Shown: positions 20,835 to 31,203 of the stretch, in pieces
How positions within the stretch are numbered: the first letter of the stretch is position 1
How the letters are laid out: each line of letters begins with the position of its first letter
NCBI GenBank assembly: GCA_008032955.1
Contig: CP032046.1
Span: forward strand, 1,178,001-1,242,000
From: Helicobacter pylori
Lineage (GTDB): Bacteria > Campylobacterota > Campylobacteria > Campylobacterales > Helicobacteraceae
Reading direction: 5' to 3'
DNA length: 64,000 bases
Notes under the pieces: generated by a model
Databases searched by the model: none
What the model saw: the letters and a program-made list of their open reading frames with translations, nothing else
Told to the model about the DNA's origin: nothing
Made by a program: the position numbers and the translations under genes

Positions 20835-21514
20835 TCTAACTGCTTTTTAAACAAAATAAGAGCAAGCACCATTAAAACTAAAGCGATGAGCAAAAAGTAT
20901 TCAGTCCCAAAGAGCGCTAAACAAACAACCGCAATAAAAATCCCAAGCCATGCGTTTTTGTGGTTTGTGTTTCGTTTGTATTGCTCCATAAACAGCACGA
21001 TAAAAATCGCTGTCATCACAAATTCCATGCCTTGAGTGTCAAAAGAAAAATGCGTTCCCACCAACGAACCCACCAACGAGCCAAAAATCCAATAAGAGTG
21101 GTTGAGTAAGGAAATGCTAAAAATAAAGTCTTTTTCACTAACCCCCTCTTTAGGAGCGTATAAATTCAATAGAGCAAAGGTTTCATCCGTGAGCGCATGC
21201 GCTAAATAGGGCAAACGCCATTGGGTGTTTTTAAATCTGTCTAGCATAGAAAACGCATAACAAGTCTGTCTCGCATTCACCAACAAGCTCACAATAACGA
21301 CATTCATCAAGCTCGCTTGCGCGCTTAAAAGCGTGATCGCTACAAATTGCACCGCCCCAGCGTAGATGAATAACGACATGAACAGGGCGACTCTATAATC
21401 ATACCCTTGCTGGGCTAAAAGCATTCCAAAAGTCATTCCCATAAGCAAATACCCTAACAAGATAGAAATGGTATGAGGGAAAGCGTCTTTAAAGGCTTTT
21501 AGAAACTCATGCAT
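20828..21514 (-). CDS. AzlC family permease (branched-chain amino-acid export)
   Basis: Multi-pass inner-membrane protein of 228 residues. The N-terminal PHTISILLGYLLMGMTFGML and the following FIYAGAVQFVA, then VSLLVNARQTCYAFSML, are AzlC landmarks. I chose the ATG at 21514, preceded by AAAGG; a TTG two codons upstream is less likely. It is ten bases from the dnaJ stop and forms a pair with the AzlD-like gene. Confidence 0.8.
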   Translation of the reverse strand: MHEFLKAFKDAFPHTISILLGYLLMGMTFGMLLAQQGYDYRVALFMSLFIYAGAVQFVAITLLSAQASLMNVVIVSLLVNARQTCYAFSMLDRFKNTQWRLPYLAHALTDETFALLNLYAPKEGVSEKDFIFSISLLNHSYWIFGSLVGSLVGTHFSFDTQGMEFVMTAIFIVLFMEQYKRNTNHKNAWLGIFIAVVCLALFGTEYFLLIALVLMVLALILFKKQLEC

Positions 21515-21524
21515 CCACAACCTT

Positions 21525-22634
21525 TCATTTGAACCAGTCTTTAATTTTAGAAATACAAGTTTCTAAAACGCTTTTATGCGGCTCGCCCTCATAGCCAAAA
21601 CTCGCATGCAACTTTTCTAGTAACCCTTGCTGCTCTTTGTTCAAACTTTTAGGGTAAATCACTTGCAATTCCACGATCAAACTCCCTCTATAAGAGCTTT
21701 CCGGGTGTTTCACGCCCTCGTTTCTAAACGCAAAAGTCTGCCTGTCTTTGGCGTTTCTAGGGATTTTTAATTCCAATTCGTCCCCTTTTAAAGACGGCAC
21801 TTTAATCGTATGCCCTAAAGCGATAGTGGTGAAAAATACCGGCGCTTCAATAAACAAATCACAGCCTTCGCGCTTGAAATGCTCATCTTCTTTGACTCGC
21901 GCTTCTAAATACAAATCCCCTCTTTTTCCCTTCTCGTATTCATTGCCTTTATTTTTAAGCACCATGCGGTTTTGATCATCAATGCCCTCAGGGATTATCG
22001 CATCAATTTCTTCATCTTTAAGGATGTAGGTTTTACCCTTACACGCTTGGCATGGGGTTTTAATGGTTTTACCCTTGCCTTTACACGCCCCACAAGTTTG
22101 CGCAAAACTCATAAAACCTTGGCGCATAAACACCTGCCCCTGCCCGTTGCATTGCTTGCAAGTCTCTAGGGCTTTGTCTTTAGCGCCCGTGCCATCGCAA
22201 CTTTCACAGACACTCTGGTATTGGACCTTAATGGTTTTTTTACAGCCAAAAACCGCTTCTTTAAAACTCAATTCAAGGGTTTGCAAATAATCCGGCGCGA
22301 TAGAGCTTTTTTGCCTTTTACCTCCCCTAGCGCCAAACCCAAAAGCGTCTTCAAAAAACGAGCCTAAATCTTCAAAAAAATCAGAAAAATCGCTCTGGCT
22401 CGCGCCGGCTTGGTTTAAGCCTTTTTTACCATACCTATCGTATAAGGCCCGTTTCTTTTCATCGCTTAGCACCCCATAAGCTTCATTGATGAGCTTGAAC
22501 TTTTCTTCGGCTTCTTTATCGCCGGCGTTTCGGTCTGGGTGGTATTTTAAAGCTAGCTTTCTGTAAGACTTTTTAATGGTCTCTTGGTTGCTGTGTTTTT
22601 CCACTTCTAAAATTTCATAATAACTCAATTCCAC
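21525..22634 (-). CDS. dnaJ: Chaperone protein DnaJ
   Basis: Hsp40 co-chaperone that loads substrates onto DnaK and stimulates its ATPase. 369 residues. J-domain with HPD ([10 protein letters not shown], about residues 31-40), then a Gly/Phe-rich linker around [17 protein letters not shown]. Four CxxC zinc motifs follow ([31 protein letters not shown]), then the client-binding domain. The fourth repeat lacks the final Gly-x-Gly. dnaK is not in the window. Confidence 0.96.
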   Translation of the reverse strand: MELSYYEILEVEKHSNQETIKKSYRKLALKYHPDRNAGDKEAEEKFKLINEAYGVLSDEKKRALYDRYGKKGLNQAGASQSDFSDFFEDLGSFFEDAFGFGARGGKRQKSSIAPDYLQTLELSFKEAVFGCKKTIKVQYQSVCESCDGTGAKDKALETCKQCNGQGQVFMRQGFMSFAQTCGACKGKGKTIKTPCQACKGKTYILKDEEIDAIIPEGIDDQNRMVLKNKGNEYEKGKRGDLYLEARVKEDEHFKREGCDLFIEAPVFFTTIALGHTIKVPSLKGDELELKIPRNAKDRQTFAFRNEGVKHPESSYRGSLIVELQVIYPKSLNKEQQGLLEKLHASFGYEGEPHKSVLETCISKIKDWFK

Positions 22635-22758
22635 GATCGCTCCAAAAATGGCATCAAAACGCTTATTTTATCTTAAAAGCGATAATTTTGCGTGTTTTAG
22701 CGCATGCCAAAACTTAGATAAAATAACACGATGAAACTATAGTAATAAAGATAACCTT

Positions 22759-23895
22759 ATGAGATTTTTTTGCTTCTTCTTATTCTTTCTAACCTTTTCA
22801 AACGCGCAGATAATGATGACTTTTGATTCTCAAACTAACGCCAAGCTCTCGCGCTCCAACGAACAGCTTTCTGACATGCTTTACAAACTCAATGAAAGTT
22901 TAAGAATCTATCAAAATGTGCTTTCCAATAACCAGGATCAACTCAAAGAAATCAAAAAGGCTAACAGCACCCTAACTAGCCAAAGGCGTTTTTTTAACGC
23001 CAGCCAAATCCGCCTTATGGACACGGATGCGTTATTGAAACAAAGCGCTTTGGAATTAGAAAAATTACAAGCTTTAGAAAAACGCTTAAAAGAGAGCATG
23101 GAGCAAGAACGCTTAATCAAAGAATCCCAAACGCTTTTCTTGCAAGAGCATTGCCCTTATTTGAGCGGCGTTAAGAGTTTAGAAGAGGCGTCAAACGCTT
23201 TAGAAGTCCAAGAAAAAAACAACGCCCTTTTCTTGCTCAAAGAGCCTAAACTCGCCCATTTGCTCTCGCAATTGGATTTGATGAGCGCTTTAAACGCCTT
23301 ATGCGATCAAGTTTTAGAAAACCAAGCCCATAACCAACAATCCCATAACAAAACCCTAGAATACAACGCTCTCATAAACCATGATTTTCAAGCCTATAAA
23401 GCCATGCGTTTGAAAAAATTTAAAAACAAGCTTCAAAGCCAAATCCAAGCCCAAGAAGACGCTCTAAAAACCTTTTTACCCTTAGAAAAACGCCTGGAAA
23501 CTTTAAAAACGCGCTTTTTATGCGATAAAGAAAATCTCAAATCATGCGCTAAAGAATTGCACCAACGCTACCAAAACGCCCTAATAGAGCGAGACAAAGA
23601 ATTAAAAGACGCTAAAAACAATAAAGAAAAGCATGCTTTAATCTTAGCCAATTACGAGCATACTTTAAAAACCTTGAATATAGAATTTTTAAGCGAATTA
23701 AATAAGCAAATGGCGTTTTTGAATGAAACCATGGCGTTAAACGCCCAAGTTTTAGCCCTTTTAGCCAAACAGCATGCCAAAACGCCAAAGCCTTCCAATT
23801 TGAGCGGTGATTTGAGCGATAAAAAGGCTTCCATTAAAAATATCCGCCTAGATCCGCATGGATTCCCTAGCTTTGAAAATTTTAAGCAAGAGTGA
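22759..23895 (+). CDS. Exported coiled-coil protein of unknown function
   Basis: 378 residues with a clear signal peptide (MRFFCFFLFFLTFSNA). The rest is Lys/Glu/Gln/Leu-rich with heptad patterns almost throughout, so mainly coiled coil. Several Cys residues lie in the middle (CPYLSG, NALCDQV, RFLCDKENLKSCAKE) and could form disulfides in the periplasm. I recognise no enzymatic motif. It faces mnmA tail to tail. Confidence 0.8.
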   Translation: MRFFCFFLFFLTFSNAQIMMTFDSQTNAKLSRSNEQLSDMLYKLNESLRIYQNVLSNNQDQLKEIKKANSTLTSQRRFFNASQIRLMDTDALLKQSALELEKLQALEKRLKESMEQERLIKESQTLFLQEHCPYLSGVKSLEEASNALEVQEKNNALFLLKEPKLAHLLSQLDLMSALNALCDQVLENQAHNQQSHNKTLEYNALINHDFQAYKAMRLKKFKNKLQSQIQAQEDALKTFLPLEKRLETLKTRFLCDKENLKSCAKELHQRYQNALIERDKELKDAKNNKEKHALILANYEHTLKTLNIEFLSELNKQMAFLNETMALNAQVLALLAKQHAKTPKPSNLSGDLSDKKASIKNIRLDPHGFPSFENFKQE

Positions 23896-23935
23896 GTTAA
23901 AAAAGCGATCAACTAGGATACAAACGCAAAAAGCC

Positions 23936-24964
23936 TTAAACGATCACGCCACCGCCAAGCAAGATGTCATCTTGATAAACCACTAAGGCTTGCCCTTTAG
24001 CCACGCCATAAAAAGGCTCTTTAAACTCCACTTCAATCACCTCATCTTTCAAGCTGACAAACGCTTTAGCAGGCACGCTCCTGTAACGAGCCTTGATAAA
24101 ATATTTGCCATCTTTAAAATCTTTCATTAAAGATTTGTTTTTAGCCTTAAGCGAATGCGTGGCGAGATCTTCTTTTTTGCCTACAATTAGCTCGTTCTTT
24201 TTAGCGTCAATCCCCACCACAAAATGCGGCTCTAACGCGCCTTTAATACTAAAGCCTTTGCGTTTGCCAATCGTGTATTGCATATAGCCCTTATGCGTGC
24301 CAATGATTTCGCCTTGTAAGTTTTTCACCACGCCCTCTTTTTCCACTTCAACATGTTTTTTTAAAGTGTCAATGTAGCTTTTTTCCACAAAGCAAATTTC
24401 TTGAGATTCCTTATAAGTCTCTAGAGTGCCTAAAAAAGGCATCGCGTTCAAGGCTAAAGGCTTAATGTCTTTTTTTAACAAATCCCCTAAAGGGAACACC
24501 AATTTAGCGATAACTTCATGCTCTAAAGCGTATAAAAAATAGCTCTGATCTTTCGTTTTATCCAAAGCCTCTTGGATATAACTCACCTTGTCAATTTCTT
24601 TGACCCTCGCATAATGCCCGGTAGCGATCTTTTCACACCCTAATTTTAAAGCGTGATCTAAAGCTAGCCCAAACTTCATTAAAGGGTTGCACAACGCGCA
24701 TGGGTTAGGGGTTTGCCCTTCTTCATACGCGCTGATAAATTCATCATAAACCGCGCTTTTAAAATCCTTTTGAAAATCCAACACCTCTAAAGGAATGCCT
24801 AAAAACTCGCACGCTTTTTGAGCGTTTTTAATGTATAAATCATGCTTTTTTTCACTCGCATGGAGTTTTAAATAAATCCCCACTAATTCATGCCCTTGCT
24901 CTTTTAAGCTATAAGCGCTATAAGAACTATCCACCCCCCCACTGAGTAATACCGCTATTTTCAT
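23936..24964 (-). CDS. mnmA: tRNA 2-thiouridine(34) synthase MnmA
   Basis: Thiolates the wobble uridine of Lys, Glu and Gln tRNAs. The frame opens at 25024, but [20 protein letters not shown] at 24964 is the family start, giving 342 residues. The PP-loop SGGVDSS is at residues 8-14. The catalytic Cys pair is in [14 protein letters not shown] and ESQEICFVE. The C-terminal beta-barrel ends [16 protein letters not shown]. Confidence 0.95.
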   Translation of the reverse strand: MKIAVLLSGGVDSSYSAYSLKEQGHELVGIYLKLHASEKKHDLYIKNAQKACEFLGIPLEVLDFQKDFKSAVYDEFISAYEEGQTPNPCALCNPLMKFGLALDHALKLGCEKIATGHYARVKEIDKVSYIQEALDKTKDQSYFLYALEHEVIAKLVFPLGDLLKKDIKPLALNAMPFLGTLETYKESQEICFVEKSYIDTLKKHVEVEKEGVVKNLQGEIIGTHKGYMQYTIGKRKGFSIKGALEPHFVVGIDAKKNELIVGKKEDLATHSLKAKNKSLMKDFKDGKYFIKARYRSVPAKAFVSLKDEVIEVEFKEPFYGVAKGQALVVYQDDILLGGGVIV

Positions 24965-25103
24965 TTTTAATCTTTCATTATGAGTTATGGCTCGTAGTCT
25001 AGCGCAAAAACCATTCATAACCACCTTTTTTTAACCATTGGCATGCTAAAATACCTAAAGATTTTTAAAAATCGCATCAAAACGCATGGAGAAAATAAGG
25101 GCA

Positions 25104-25865
25104 ATGGCCAAAATTGAATTGTTAGCCAAATTCACGCAAATCGCGCTCCCTAACAGCCACCCTTTATTGAAAAAAGTTTTACACTACGCCAAAAAGCATT
25201 TCAGCCAATGCCACATGCTCTCTTCATCGCTACTCATCTTAAACGACACGGAATGCTTTAAAAAAAACTACTTGCTTAATTGGGTCTATCATGCCCTTGA
25301 ATGCACGCATGAGAAAGATATTAGCATGCATTCTTTAGAAGAGGTTTTACAAAAAAGCCACCTGCCCATACGCATCAAAATCATAGCTCAAAACACGCTT
25401 TTAGAAAAGATAGAGGTGAAAGTTTTAACCTTTGGGGCAGAATACGCGCTTTTTATCACCAAGCACCCTATCGCTAAGCGCTTTTTACGCCAGAAATTTA
25501 GCGGCTATGTGTTTTTAGAAACCCAAGATGAATTGCATATAAGGGGCGATTCAGAGCGTTTTTGGGAACTCATTGTAACGCTCAATGAAAATAGAATCGT
25601 CCATAACGCATGCTTAGATTTCATCTACCCTAATGGCTTTGGCAAGGACAGCTACACCACCTTGGCTGAACGCAAATTAAAAGAATGCTATAAAACGCTA
25701 GGGTTTATCAAACATGAAAATTTCAGCGAAGTCAAAAAGCGCTATTTGGAGTTGGCTAAAACCTACCACCCTGATTTATGCGATCTGAAAGAAAAAAAGG
25801 CTCTTTATGCCAAACGTTTTGCTATCATTCAAGAAGCCTATAGCCACATTAAAAAACACGCCTAA
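25104..25865 (+). CDS. Protein with C-terminal J domain, function unknown
   Basis: 253 residues from the ATG at 25104 (AAGGG just upstream); an ATG at 25086 would add six. The N-terminal two thirds has no motif that I recognise. The last 65 residues form a J domain with HPD ([20 protein letters not shown]). It therefore probably stimulates DnaK at a specific place or on a specific client. The domain order, J at the C-terminus, differs from DnaJ. It converges on nadD with a four-base overlap. Confidence 0.85.
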   Translation: MAKIELLAKFTQIALPNSHPLLKKVLHYAKKHFSQCHMLSSSLLILNDTECFKKNYLLNWVYHALECTHEKDISMHSLEEVLQKSHLPIRIKIIAQNTLLEKIEVKVLTFGAEYALFITKHPIAKRFLRQKFSGYVFLETQDELHIRGDSERFWELIVTLNENRIVHNACLDFIYPNGFGKDSYTTLAERKLKECYKTLGFIKHENFSEVKKRYLELAKTYHPDLCDLKEKKALYAKRFAIIQEAYSHIKKHA

Positions 25866-26386
25866 ACCCCCAAACTAGCCCTAATCGCGCTAGAAGAAAT
25901 CGGCGCGTCAATGCCTTTTAAAGGGAAATAACGCCCCTTAAATTGGATTTCTTCATAGCCAATCCTTTCAAAAACCACTAATTCCACCCTTTTTAAAAGC
26001 TCTTTAGCGTTAGTCCAAGAAGAAAGATGCCTCAAGCAATCCGCTCCTATGACTAAATAAAGCGTTTTAGGGCGATAGAGTTTTTGGAAATGAAGAACGC
26101 TTTCTATCGTAGGCACGGCCCTTTCTTGCTTGATTTCAAAATCGCTCAACAGTACCCTAGGCATTCCCTTTAAAGCTAATTCTAATTCCTTAAAACGGGT
26201 TTTTGCGTCCAAAAAACATGGCTTTTTGAAAGGGTTTTGATAAGCGGGCAAGACAATCAGCTGAGCGAATGGCAGTAATTCTAAAGTTTGCTCAATAATG
26301 GCTAAATGAGCCTTGTGCAAGGGATCAAAACTCCCTCCATAGAGCGCTAATTCTTTGTATTTTAAGACGCTATTCATTGTATTCAA
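25862..26386 (-). CDS. nadD: Nicotinate-nucleotide adenylyltransferase
   Basis: Forms deamido-NAD from nicotinate mononucleotide and ATP. 174 residues with [20 protein letters not shown] as the nucleotidyltransferase T/HxGH-type motif and [10 protein letters not shown] at the C-terminus as the second signature. It overlaps the nikR 3' end by 17 bases; the internal ATG four codons in is an alternative start. nadA and nadC are elsewhere in this window. Confidence 0.93.
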   Translation of the reverse strand: MNTMNSVLKYKELALYGGSFDPLHKAHLAIIEQTLELLPFAQLIVLPAYQNPFKKPCFLDAKTRFKELELALKGMPRVLLSDFEIKQERAVPTIESVLHFQKLYRPKTLYLVIGADCLRHLSSWTNAKELLKRVELVVFERIGYEEIQFKGRYFPLKGIDAPISSSAIRASLGV

Positions 26387-26816
26387 AGCTAGACGCCTTA
26401 GTCAATTTAGCGAATTTAACCCCCCTAAGCCCCCCAATTTCTAATTGCAAGCGTTGGATTTCAAACGAATTGCCTTGTAAAATAATCGTCTCCAAACAAT
26501 TATGCTCATCCATATGAATGTGCGTGGTGCATAAAACATGCGTCCCGCTGGCATGCTGAATGTCTATCATGCGCTGGTTTAATTCCCTTTGGTGGTGATC
26601 ATAAATCACCACAAGCACGGCGATTTTACCCTCATCATTAGGATTATCTTCGGCCCAATTGTCTTCTACTAATTTTTCTCTGATCATGTCGCGCACCAAT
26701 TCTGAGCGAGAAGAATAGCCGTTTTTAATGATGCGGTTGTCTAATTCGTCTAATAAATTTTGTTGTAAAGAAACCGAAAAGCGGATGATTGAATCGTCTT
26801 TATTGGGTGTATCCAT
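26370..26816 (-). CDS. nikR: Nickel-responsive regulator NikR
   Basis: Nickel-dependent activator/repressor of urease and nickel and iron uptake genes. From ATG 26816 (AAGGA upstream) it has 148 residues, the known length for this species. The ribbon-helix-helix DNA-binding N-terminus includes [19 protein letters not shown]. The nickel ligands His88, His99, His101 and Cys107 are all present ([21 protein letters not shown] region). It is divergent from the exbB operon it is known to regulate. Confidence 0.97.
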   Translation of the reverse strand: MDTPNKDDSIIRFSVSLQQNLLDELDNRIIKNGYSSRSELVRDMIREKLVEDNWAEDNPNDEGKIAVLVVIYDHHQRELNQRMIDIQHASGTHVLCTTHIHMDEHNCLETIILQGNSFEIQRLQLEIGGLRGVKFAKLTKASSFEYNE

Positions 26817-26971
26817 TTGAGAAAAATCCTTTTTTGGCATGAGTTTGTTAAAAGCCGCTCATGCTAGTATGATTGAATTAATTTAAAATGAACAATTATA
26901 ATACAGATTGGATTTAAATGGTTGGTCATGAGAGCGTTTGAATTTGATTGTGATTATTGGCTTAATCATCA

Positions 26972-27000
26972 TTGACTTGTTATTATTAAAACAATATAAT
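26972..27000 (+). promoter_or_regulatory. Promoter of exbB-exbD-tonB with overlapping NikR-like half-site
   Basis: TTGACT (26972-26977), a 17-base spacer, then a perfect TATAAT (26995-27000). The spacer holds TATTATT (26981-26987), which matches one half of the published NikR consensus (TATTATT, 11 bases, AATAATA). The other half (26999-27005) matches only 4 of 7. An inverted TTGTT/AACAA pair also lies in the spacer. The 326-base nikR-exbB gap (26817-27142) otherwise contains only AT-rich leader with no gene I can support. Confidence 0.65.
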
Positions 27001-27142
27001 CAACAAACCAACATTCCTTTATCATTTTGGAGCATTTATGCGAACGAATGCTTCTTAAAGAGTGCATGCTCTTTAGAGTATGTCTGTATCGCATGTTGCT
27101 TTAATCTTAAGGGAATTGTTTTATCATAGACAAGGAGTTTTT

Positions 27143-27580
27143 ATGGGCAGTTTTTCAGTGGGAATGTTGAAAGATTATGTGGACATATTTGTTTTTGCGG
27201 TGCTTGGCGTGGCGAGTTTTTTAGCTTTGTGGTTTGTGATTGAAAGGGTTATTTTTTATTCCAAAGTCAATTTGAAGGCTTACGATGATATAGACGCCCT
27301 AAATTTGGATTTAACCAAGAATCTAACCATTCTCTATGTGATTTTTTCTAACGCGCCTTATGTGGGCTTATTAGGGACGGTTTTAGGGATCATGGTGATT
27401 TTCTATGACATGGGCATGAGTGGCGGGATGGACGCTAAAACGATCATGGTAGGTTTGTCTTTAGCTTTAAAAGCGACCGCTCTAGGGCTTGCTGTGGCGA
27501 TTCCCACTTTGATCGCTTACAATAGCTTGTTGAGAAAATCCGATGTTTTGAGTGAAAAATTTAGGATCATGAAAAAATGA
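27143..27580 (+). CDS. exbB: Biopolymer transport protein ExbB
   Basis: Inner-membrane subunit that, with ExbD, uses the proton gradient to energise TonB. 145 residues from [16 protein letters not shown], preceded by AAGGAG. Three hydrophobic segments are seen, including the conserved [15 protein letters not shown] and [17 protein letters not shown]. It is shorter than E. coli ExbB, as usual in this genus. The ATGA overlap with exbD suggests coupling. Confidence 0.95.
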   Translation: MGSFSVGMLKDYVDIFVFAVLGVASFLALWFVIERVIFYSKVNLKAYDDIDALNLDLTKNLTILYVIFSNAPYVGLLGTVLGIMVIFYDMGMSGGMDAKTIMVGLSLALKATALGLAVAIPTLIAYNSLLRKSDVLSEKFRIMKK

Positions 27581-27966
27581 AAAGCATCAGAAGAGGCGAT
27601 GGGCTGAATGTTGTCCCTTTTATTGATATTATGCTCGTTTTGCTAGCGATTGTGCTAAGCATTTCTACTTTTATCGCGCAAGGTAAGATTAAAGTCAATC
27701 TCCCTAACGCTAAAAATGCGGAAAAAACGCAGTCAAACGATCAAAAAGTGGTGGTCATCTCTGTAGATGAGCATGACAATATTTTTGTAGATGACAAACC
27801 GACGAATTTAGAAGCTTTGAGCGCTGTAGTCAAACAAACAGACCCTAAAACCCTTATAGACTTAAAAAGCGACAAAAGCTCTCGTTTTGAAACTTTTATC
27901 AGCATTATGGATATTTTAAAAGAGCATAATCATGAAAATTTCTCCATCTCCACGCAAGCTCAGTAA
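27577..27966 (+). CDS. exbD: Biopolymer transport protein ExbD
   Basis: 129 residues. The single N-terminal membrane segment carries the essential Asp ([20 protein letters not shown]). A periplasmic domain follows. It overlaps exbB by four bases and tonB by 35 bases, so the three are one operon. Confidence 0.95.
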   Translation: MKSIRRGDGLNVVPFIDIMLVLLAIVLSISTFIAQGKIKVNLPNAKNAEKTQSNDQKVVVISVDEHDNIFVDDKPTNLEALSAVVKQTDPKTLIDLKSDKSSRFETFISIMDILKEHNHENFSISTQAQ

Positions 27967-28795
27967 AGTTTCAACGAGTGTTAGCTTTTTAATCTCTTTT
28001 GCCCTATACGCTATAGGGTTTGGCTATTTTTTACTGCGCGAAGACGCCCCAGAGCCTTTAGCGCAAGCGGGGACCACTAAGGTTACCATGAGTTTAGCCA
28101 GCATTAACACTAATTCCAATACAAAGACTAATGCTGAGTCGGCTAAACCCAAAGAAGAGCCTAAAGAAAAACCCAAGAAAGAAGAGCCAAAAAAAGAAGA
28201 GCCCAAAAAAGAGGTTACAAAGCCTAAACCCAAACCCAAGCCTAAGCCTAAACCCAAACCTAAACCCAAACCTAAACCCAAACCTGAGCCCAAGCCAAAA
28301 CCCGAGCCTAAGCCTGAACCTAAAGTTGAAGAACCTAAGAAAGAAGAGCCTAAAGAAGAACCCAAAAAAGAAGAAGCTAAAGAGGAAGCTAAAGAAAAAA
28401 GCGCTCCTAAACAAGTAACGACTAAAGATGTAGTCAAAGAAAAAGACAAGCAAGAAGAGTCTAACAAAACCTCTGAGGGTGCAACTTCTGAAGCTCAAGC
28501 TTATAACCCAGGGGTGAGCAACGAGTTCTTAATGAAGATCCAAACCGCTATTTCTTCTAAGAACCGCTACCCTAAAATGGCGCAGATTAGGAGCATTGAG
28601 GGCGAAGTGTTAGTGAGCTTTACAATCAATGCTGATGGGAGCGTTACGGACATTAAAGTCGTCGAAAGCAACACGACAGATATTTTAAACCATGCGGCTT
28701 TAGAGGCCATTAAAAGCGCGGCGCATCTGTTCCCTAAACCAGAAGAAACCGTGCATCTAAAAATCCCTATCGCTTATAGCTTGAAAGAAGACTAG
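27932..28795 (+). CDS. tonB: Energy transducer TonB
   Basis: Spans the periplasm and drives outer-membrane nickel, iron and haem receptors. 287 residues: a cytoplasmic basic start, one membrane segment (SVSFLISFALYAIGFGYFLL), and a long Pro-Lys/Pro-Glu region with about 14 consecutive PK units around residues 85-135. The C-terminal domain contains RYPKMAQIRSIEGEVLVSF, the usual YP/GxV pattern. The low-complexity region is prone to length change between strains. Confidence 0.95.
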   Translation: MKISPSPRKLSKVSTSVSFLISFALYAIGFGYFLLREDAPEPLAQAGTTKVTMSLASINTNSNTKTNAESAKPKEEPKEKPKKEEPKKEEPKKEVTKPKPKPKPKPKPKPKPKPKPKPEPKPKPEPKPEPKVEEPKKEEPKEEPKKEEAKEEAKEKSAPKQVTTKDVVKEKDKQEESNKTSEGATSEAQAYNPGVSNEFLMKIQTAISSKNRYPKMAQIRSIEGEVLVSFTINADGSVTDIKVVESNTTDILNHAALEAIKSAAHLFPKPEETVHLKIPIAYSLKED

Positions 28796-28866
28796 CTAGC
28801 CTTTCTTTTAAGGGCGATTCAAGCCTTAGAAGCCGGGTCAAAATCCCCATTTTTCCCAATTTTTAC

Positions 28867-28935
28867 AAAAAAAAAAAACAAAATCTCTAAAATTTGGCGC
28901 TAAAATTAGTTAAAATTCCATTCATCGCTTATAAT
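28867..28935 (+). promoter_or_regulatory. Poly-A tract (A12) and -10 box upstream of hopN
   Basis: A12 occupies 28867-28878 and TATAAT lies at 28930-28935, about 43 bases before the hopN ATG. The -35 region is poor. Homopolymers at this distance are known to tune Hop adhesin transcription in this species (for example the T tract of sabA). That this one does so is inference. Confidence 0.5.
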
Positions 28936-28978
28936 ATAAGCTTCTTTTAAGAAGAAAAATCTAATAAAAGGAGAAACC

Positions 28979-31060
28979 ATGAAAATCAAAAAATCTCTCT
29001 TACTCTCTCTTTCTCTCATGGCTTCATTATCAAGGGCTGAAGATGACGGATTTTATATGAGTGTGGGCTATCAAATCGGTGAAGCGGTTCAAAAAGTGAA
29101 AAACACTGGAGCATTGCAAAATCTTGCAGACAGATACGATAACTTAAGCAACCTTTTAAACCAATACAATTACTTAAATTCCTTAGTCAATCTAGCCAGC
29201 ACGCCCAGTGCGATCACCGGTGCGATTAATAATTTAAGCTCAAGCGCGATCAACCTCACTAGCACTACCACCACTTCTCCGGCCTATCAAGCTGTGGCTT
29301 TAGCGCTCAATGCGGCTGTGGGCATGTGGCAAGTCATAGCCCTTTTTATTGGCTGCGGCCCTGGCCCTACCAATAATCAAAGCTACCAATCGTTTGGTAA
29401 CACACCAGCCCTTAATGGGACAACCACCACTTGCAATCAAGCGTATGGGACAGGCCCCAATGGCATCCTATCCATTGATGAATACCAAAAACTCAACCAA
29501 GCTTATCAAATTATCCAAACCGCTTTAAACCAAAACCAAGGAGGCGGAATGCCTGCCTTGAACGACACCACCAAAACAGGGGTAGTCAACATACAACAAA
29601 CCAATTATAAAACCACTACACAAAACAATATCATAGAGCATTATTATACAGAGAATGGGAAAGAGATCCCAACCTCTTATTCAGGCGGAGCATCATTCTC
29701 GCCTACAATACAATTGAAATACAATAATAACGCTGAATACCTTTTGCAACAAGCCGCTACTATCATGCAAGTCCTTATTACTCAAAAGCCGCATGTGCAA
29801 ACGAGCAATGGCGGTAAAGCGTGGGGGTTGAGTTCTACGCCTGGGAATGTGATGGATATTTTTGGCCCTTCTTTTAACGCAATTAATGAGATGATCAAAA
29901 ACGCTCAAACAGCCCTAGCAAAAACCCAACAGCTTAACGCTAATGAAAACGCCCAAATCACGCAACCAGACAATTTCAACCCCTACACTTCTCAAGACAA
30001 AGGGTTTGCTCAAGAAATGCTCAATAGAGCGAACGCTCAAGCAGAGATTTTAAATTTAGCTAAGCAAGTAGCGAACAATTTCCACAGCATTCAAGGGCCT
30101 ATTCAAGGGGATTTAGAACAATGTAAAGCAGGATCGGCTGGCGTGATCACTAATAACACTTGGGGTTCAGGTTGCGCGTTTGTGAAAGAAACTCTCAATT
30201 CCTTAGAGCAACACACCGCTTATTATGGCAACCAGGTCAATCAAGATAGGGCTTTGGCTCAAACCATTTTGAATTTTAAAGAAGCCCTTAACACCCTGAA
30301 TAAAGACTCAAAAGCGATTAATAGCGGTATCTCTAGCTTGCCTAACGCTAAATCTCTTCAAAACATGACGCATTCCACTCAAAACCCTAATTCCCCAGAA
30401 GGTTTGCTCACTTATTCTTTGGATTCAAACAAATACAACCAGCTCCAAGCCACCACGCAAGAATTAGGCAAAAACCCTTTCAGGCGCTTTGGCATGATTA
30501 GTTCTCAAACCAATAACGGCGCGATGAATGGGATCGGCGTGCAAGCGGGTTATAAGCAATTTTTTGGCAAAAAAAGGAATTGGGGGTTAAGGTATTACGG
30601 CTTTTTTGATTACAACCATGCGTTCATCAAATCCAGCTTTTTCAACTCCGCTTCTGATGTTTGGACTTATGGGGTGGGAATGGATGCGCTTTATAACTTC
30701 ATTAACGATAAAAACACCAACTTTTTAGGCAAGAATAACAAGCTCTCCGTGGGGCTTTTTGGTGGCTTTGCGTTAGCTGGGACTTCATGGCTTAATTCTG
30801 AATTTGTGAATTTGAATGTGGTGGGTAATATTTATAGCGCTAAAATGAATGTGGCAAATTTCCAATTTTTATTCAATTTAGGCTTGAGAATGAACCTCGC
30901 TAGAGCAAAGAAAAAAGACAGCGATCATGCCGTGCAGCATGGCGTGGAATTGGGCGTGAAAATCCCCACCATTAACACGGATTATTATTCTTTCATGGGC
31001 GCTGAACTAGAATACAGAAGGATGTATAGCCTTTTCCTCAATTATGTGTTTGCTTACTAG
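28979..31060 (+). CDS. hopN: Outer-membrane protein of the Hop family (HopN/HopM type)
   Basis: 693 residues. Signal peptide MKIKKSLLLSLSLMASLSRA ends before the Hop start EDDGFYMSVGYQIGEAVQKV. A variable extracellular domain with paired Cys follows. The conserved C-terminal barrel ends with an aromatic residue (YRRMYSLFLNYVFAY). AAAGGAGAAACC precedes the ATG. The signal-sequence DNA is CT-rich but interrupted, so dinucleotide phase switching looks inactive. The locus suggests HopN; the near-identical paralogue HopM is at another site. Confidence 0.9.
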   Translation: MKIKKSLLLSLSLMASLSRAEDDGFYMSVGYQIGEAVQKVKNTGALQNLADRYDNLSNLLNQYNYLNSLVNLASTPSAITGAINNLSSSAINLTSTTTTSPAYQAVALALNAAVGMWQVIALFIGCGPGPTNNQSYQSFGNTPALNGTTTTCNQAYGTGPNGILSIDEYQKLNQAYQIIQTALNQNQGGGMPALNDTTKTGVVNIQQTNYKTTTQNNIIEHYYTENGKEIPTSYSGGASFSPTIQLKYNNNAEYLLQQAATIMQVLITQKPHVQTSNGGKAWGLSSTPGNVMDIFGPSFNAINEMIKNAQTALAKTQQLNANENAQITQPDNFNPYTSQDKGFAQEMLNRANAQAEILNLAKQVANNFHSIQGPIQGDLEQCKAGSAGVITNNTWGSGCAFVKETLNSLEQHTAYYGNQVNQDRALAQTILNFKEALNTLNKDSKAINSGISSLPNAKSLQNMTHSTQNPNSPEGLLTYSLDSNKYNQLQATTQELGKNPFRRFGMISSQTNNGAMNGIGVQAGYKQFFGKKRNWGLRYYGFFDYNHAFIKSSFFNSASDVWTYGVGMDALYNFINDKNTNFLGKNNKLSVGLFGGFALAGTSWLNSEFVNLNVVGNIYSAKMNVANFQFLFNLGLRMNLARAKKKDSDHAVQHGVELGVKIPTINTDYYSFMGAELEYRRMYSLFLNYVFAY

Positions 31061-31082
31061 GTGGCGCAAATCCTCTTTTTAA

Positions 31083-31106
31083 GGGGGTTTCATTGCGAAA
31101 TGCCCC
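31083..31106. terminator. Possible hairpin between hopN and the convergent terC-like gene
   Basis: GGGG, one G, TTTC, a five-base loop, GAAA, two bases, CCCC can fold into an imperfect stem 23 bases after the hopN stop. No clear T run follows on either strand, so a terminator role is uncertain. Confidence 0.3.
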
Positions 31107-31203
31107 TATGCACTTATGAGTTTTGATTAAATTTTAGTTGTTCATAAAAGCATGAAAGCCTTTTACAATTAACTCCTTTAATTTTGTTTTTAAAAAACGC
31201 TTC

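Noticed and set aside
28024..28498. Minus-strand frames rich in Gly-Leu or Arg-Phe opposite tonB
   Set aside because: They mirror the Pro-Lys codons of tonB and show no independent start signal.
28979..29040. CT-repeat phase switch in the hopN signal sequence
   Set aside because: The CT stretch is interrupted several times and the frame is open, so slippage should be rare.
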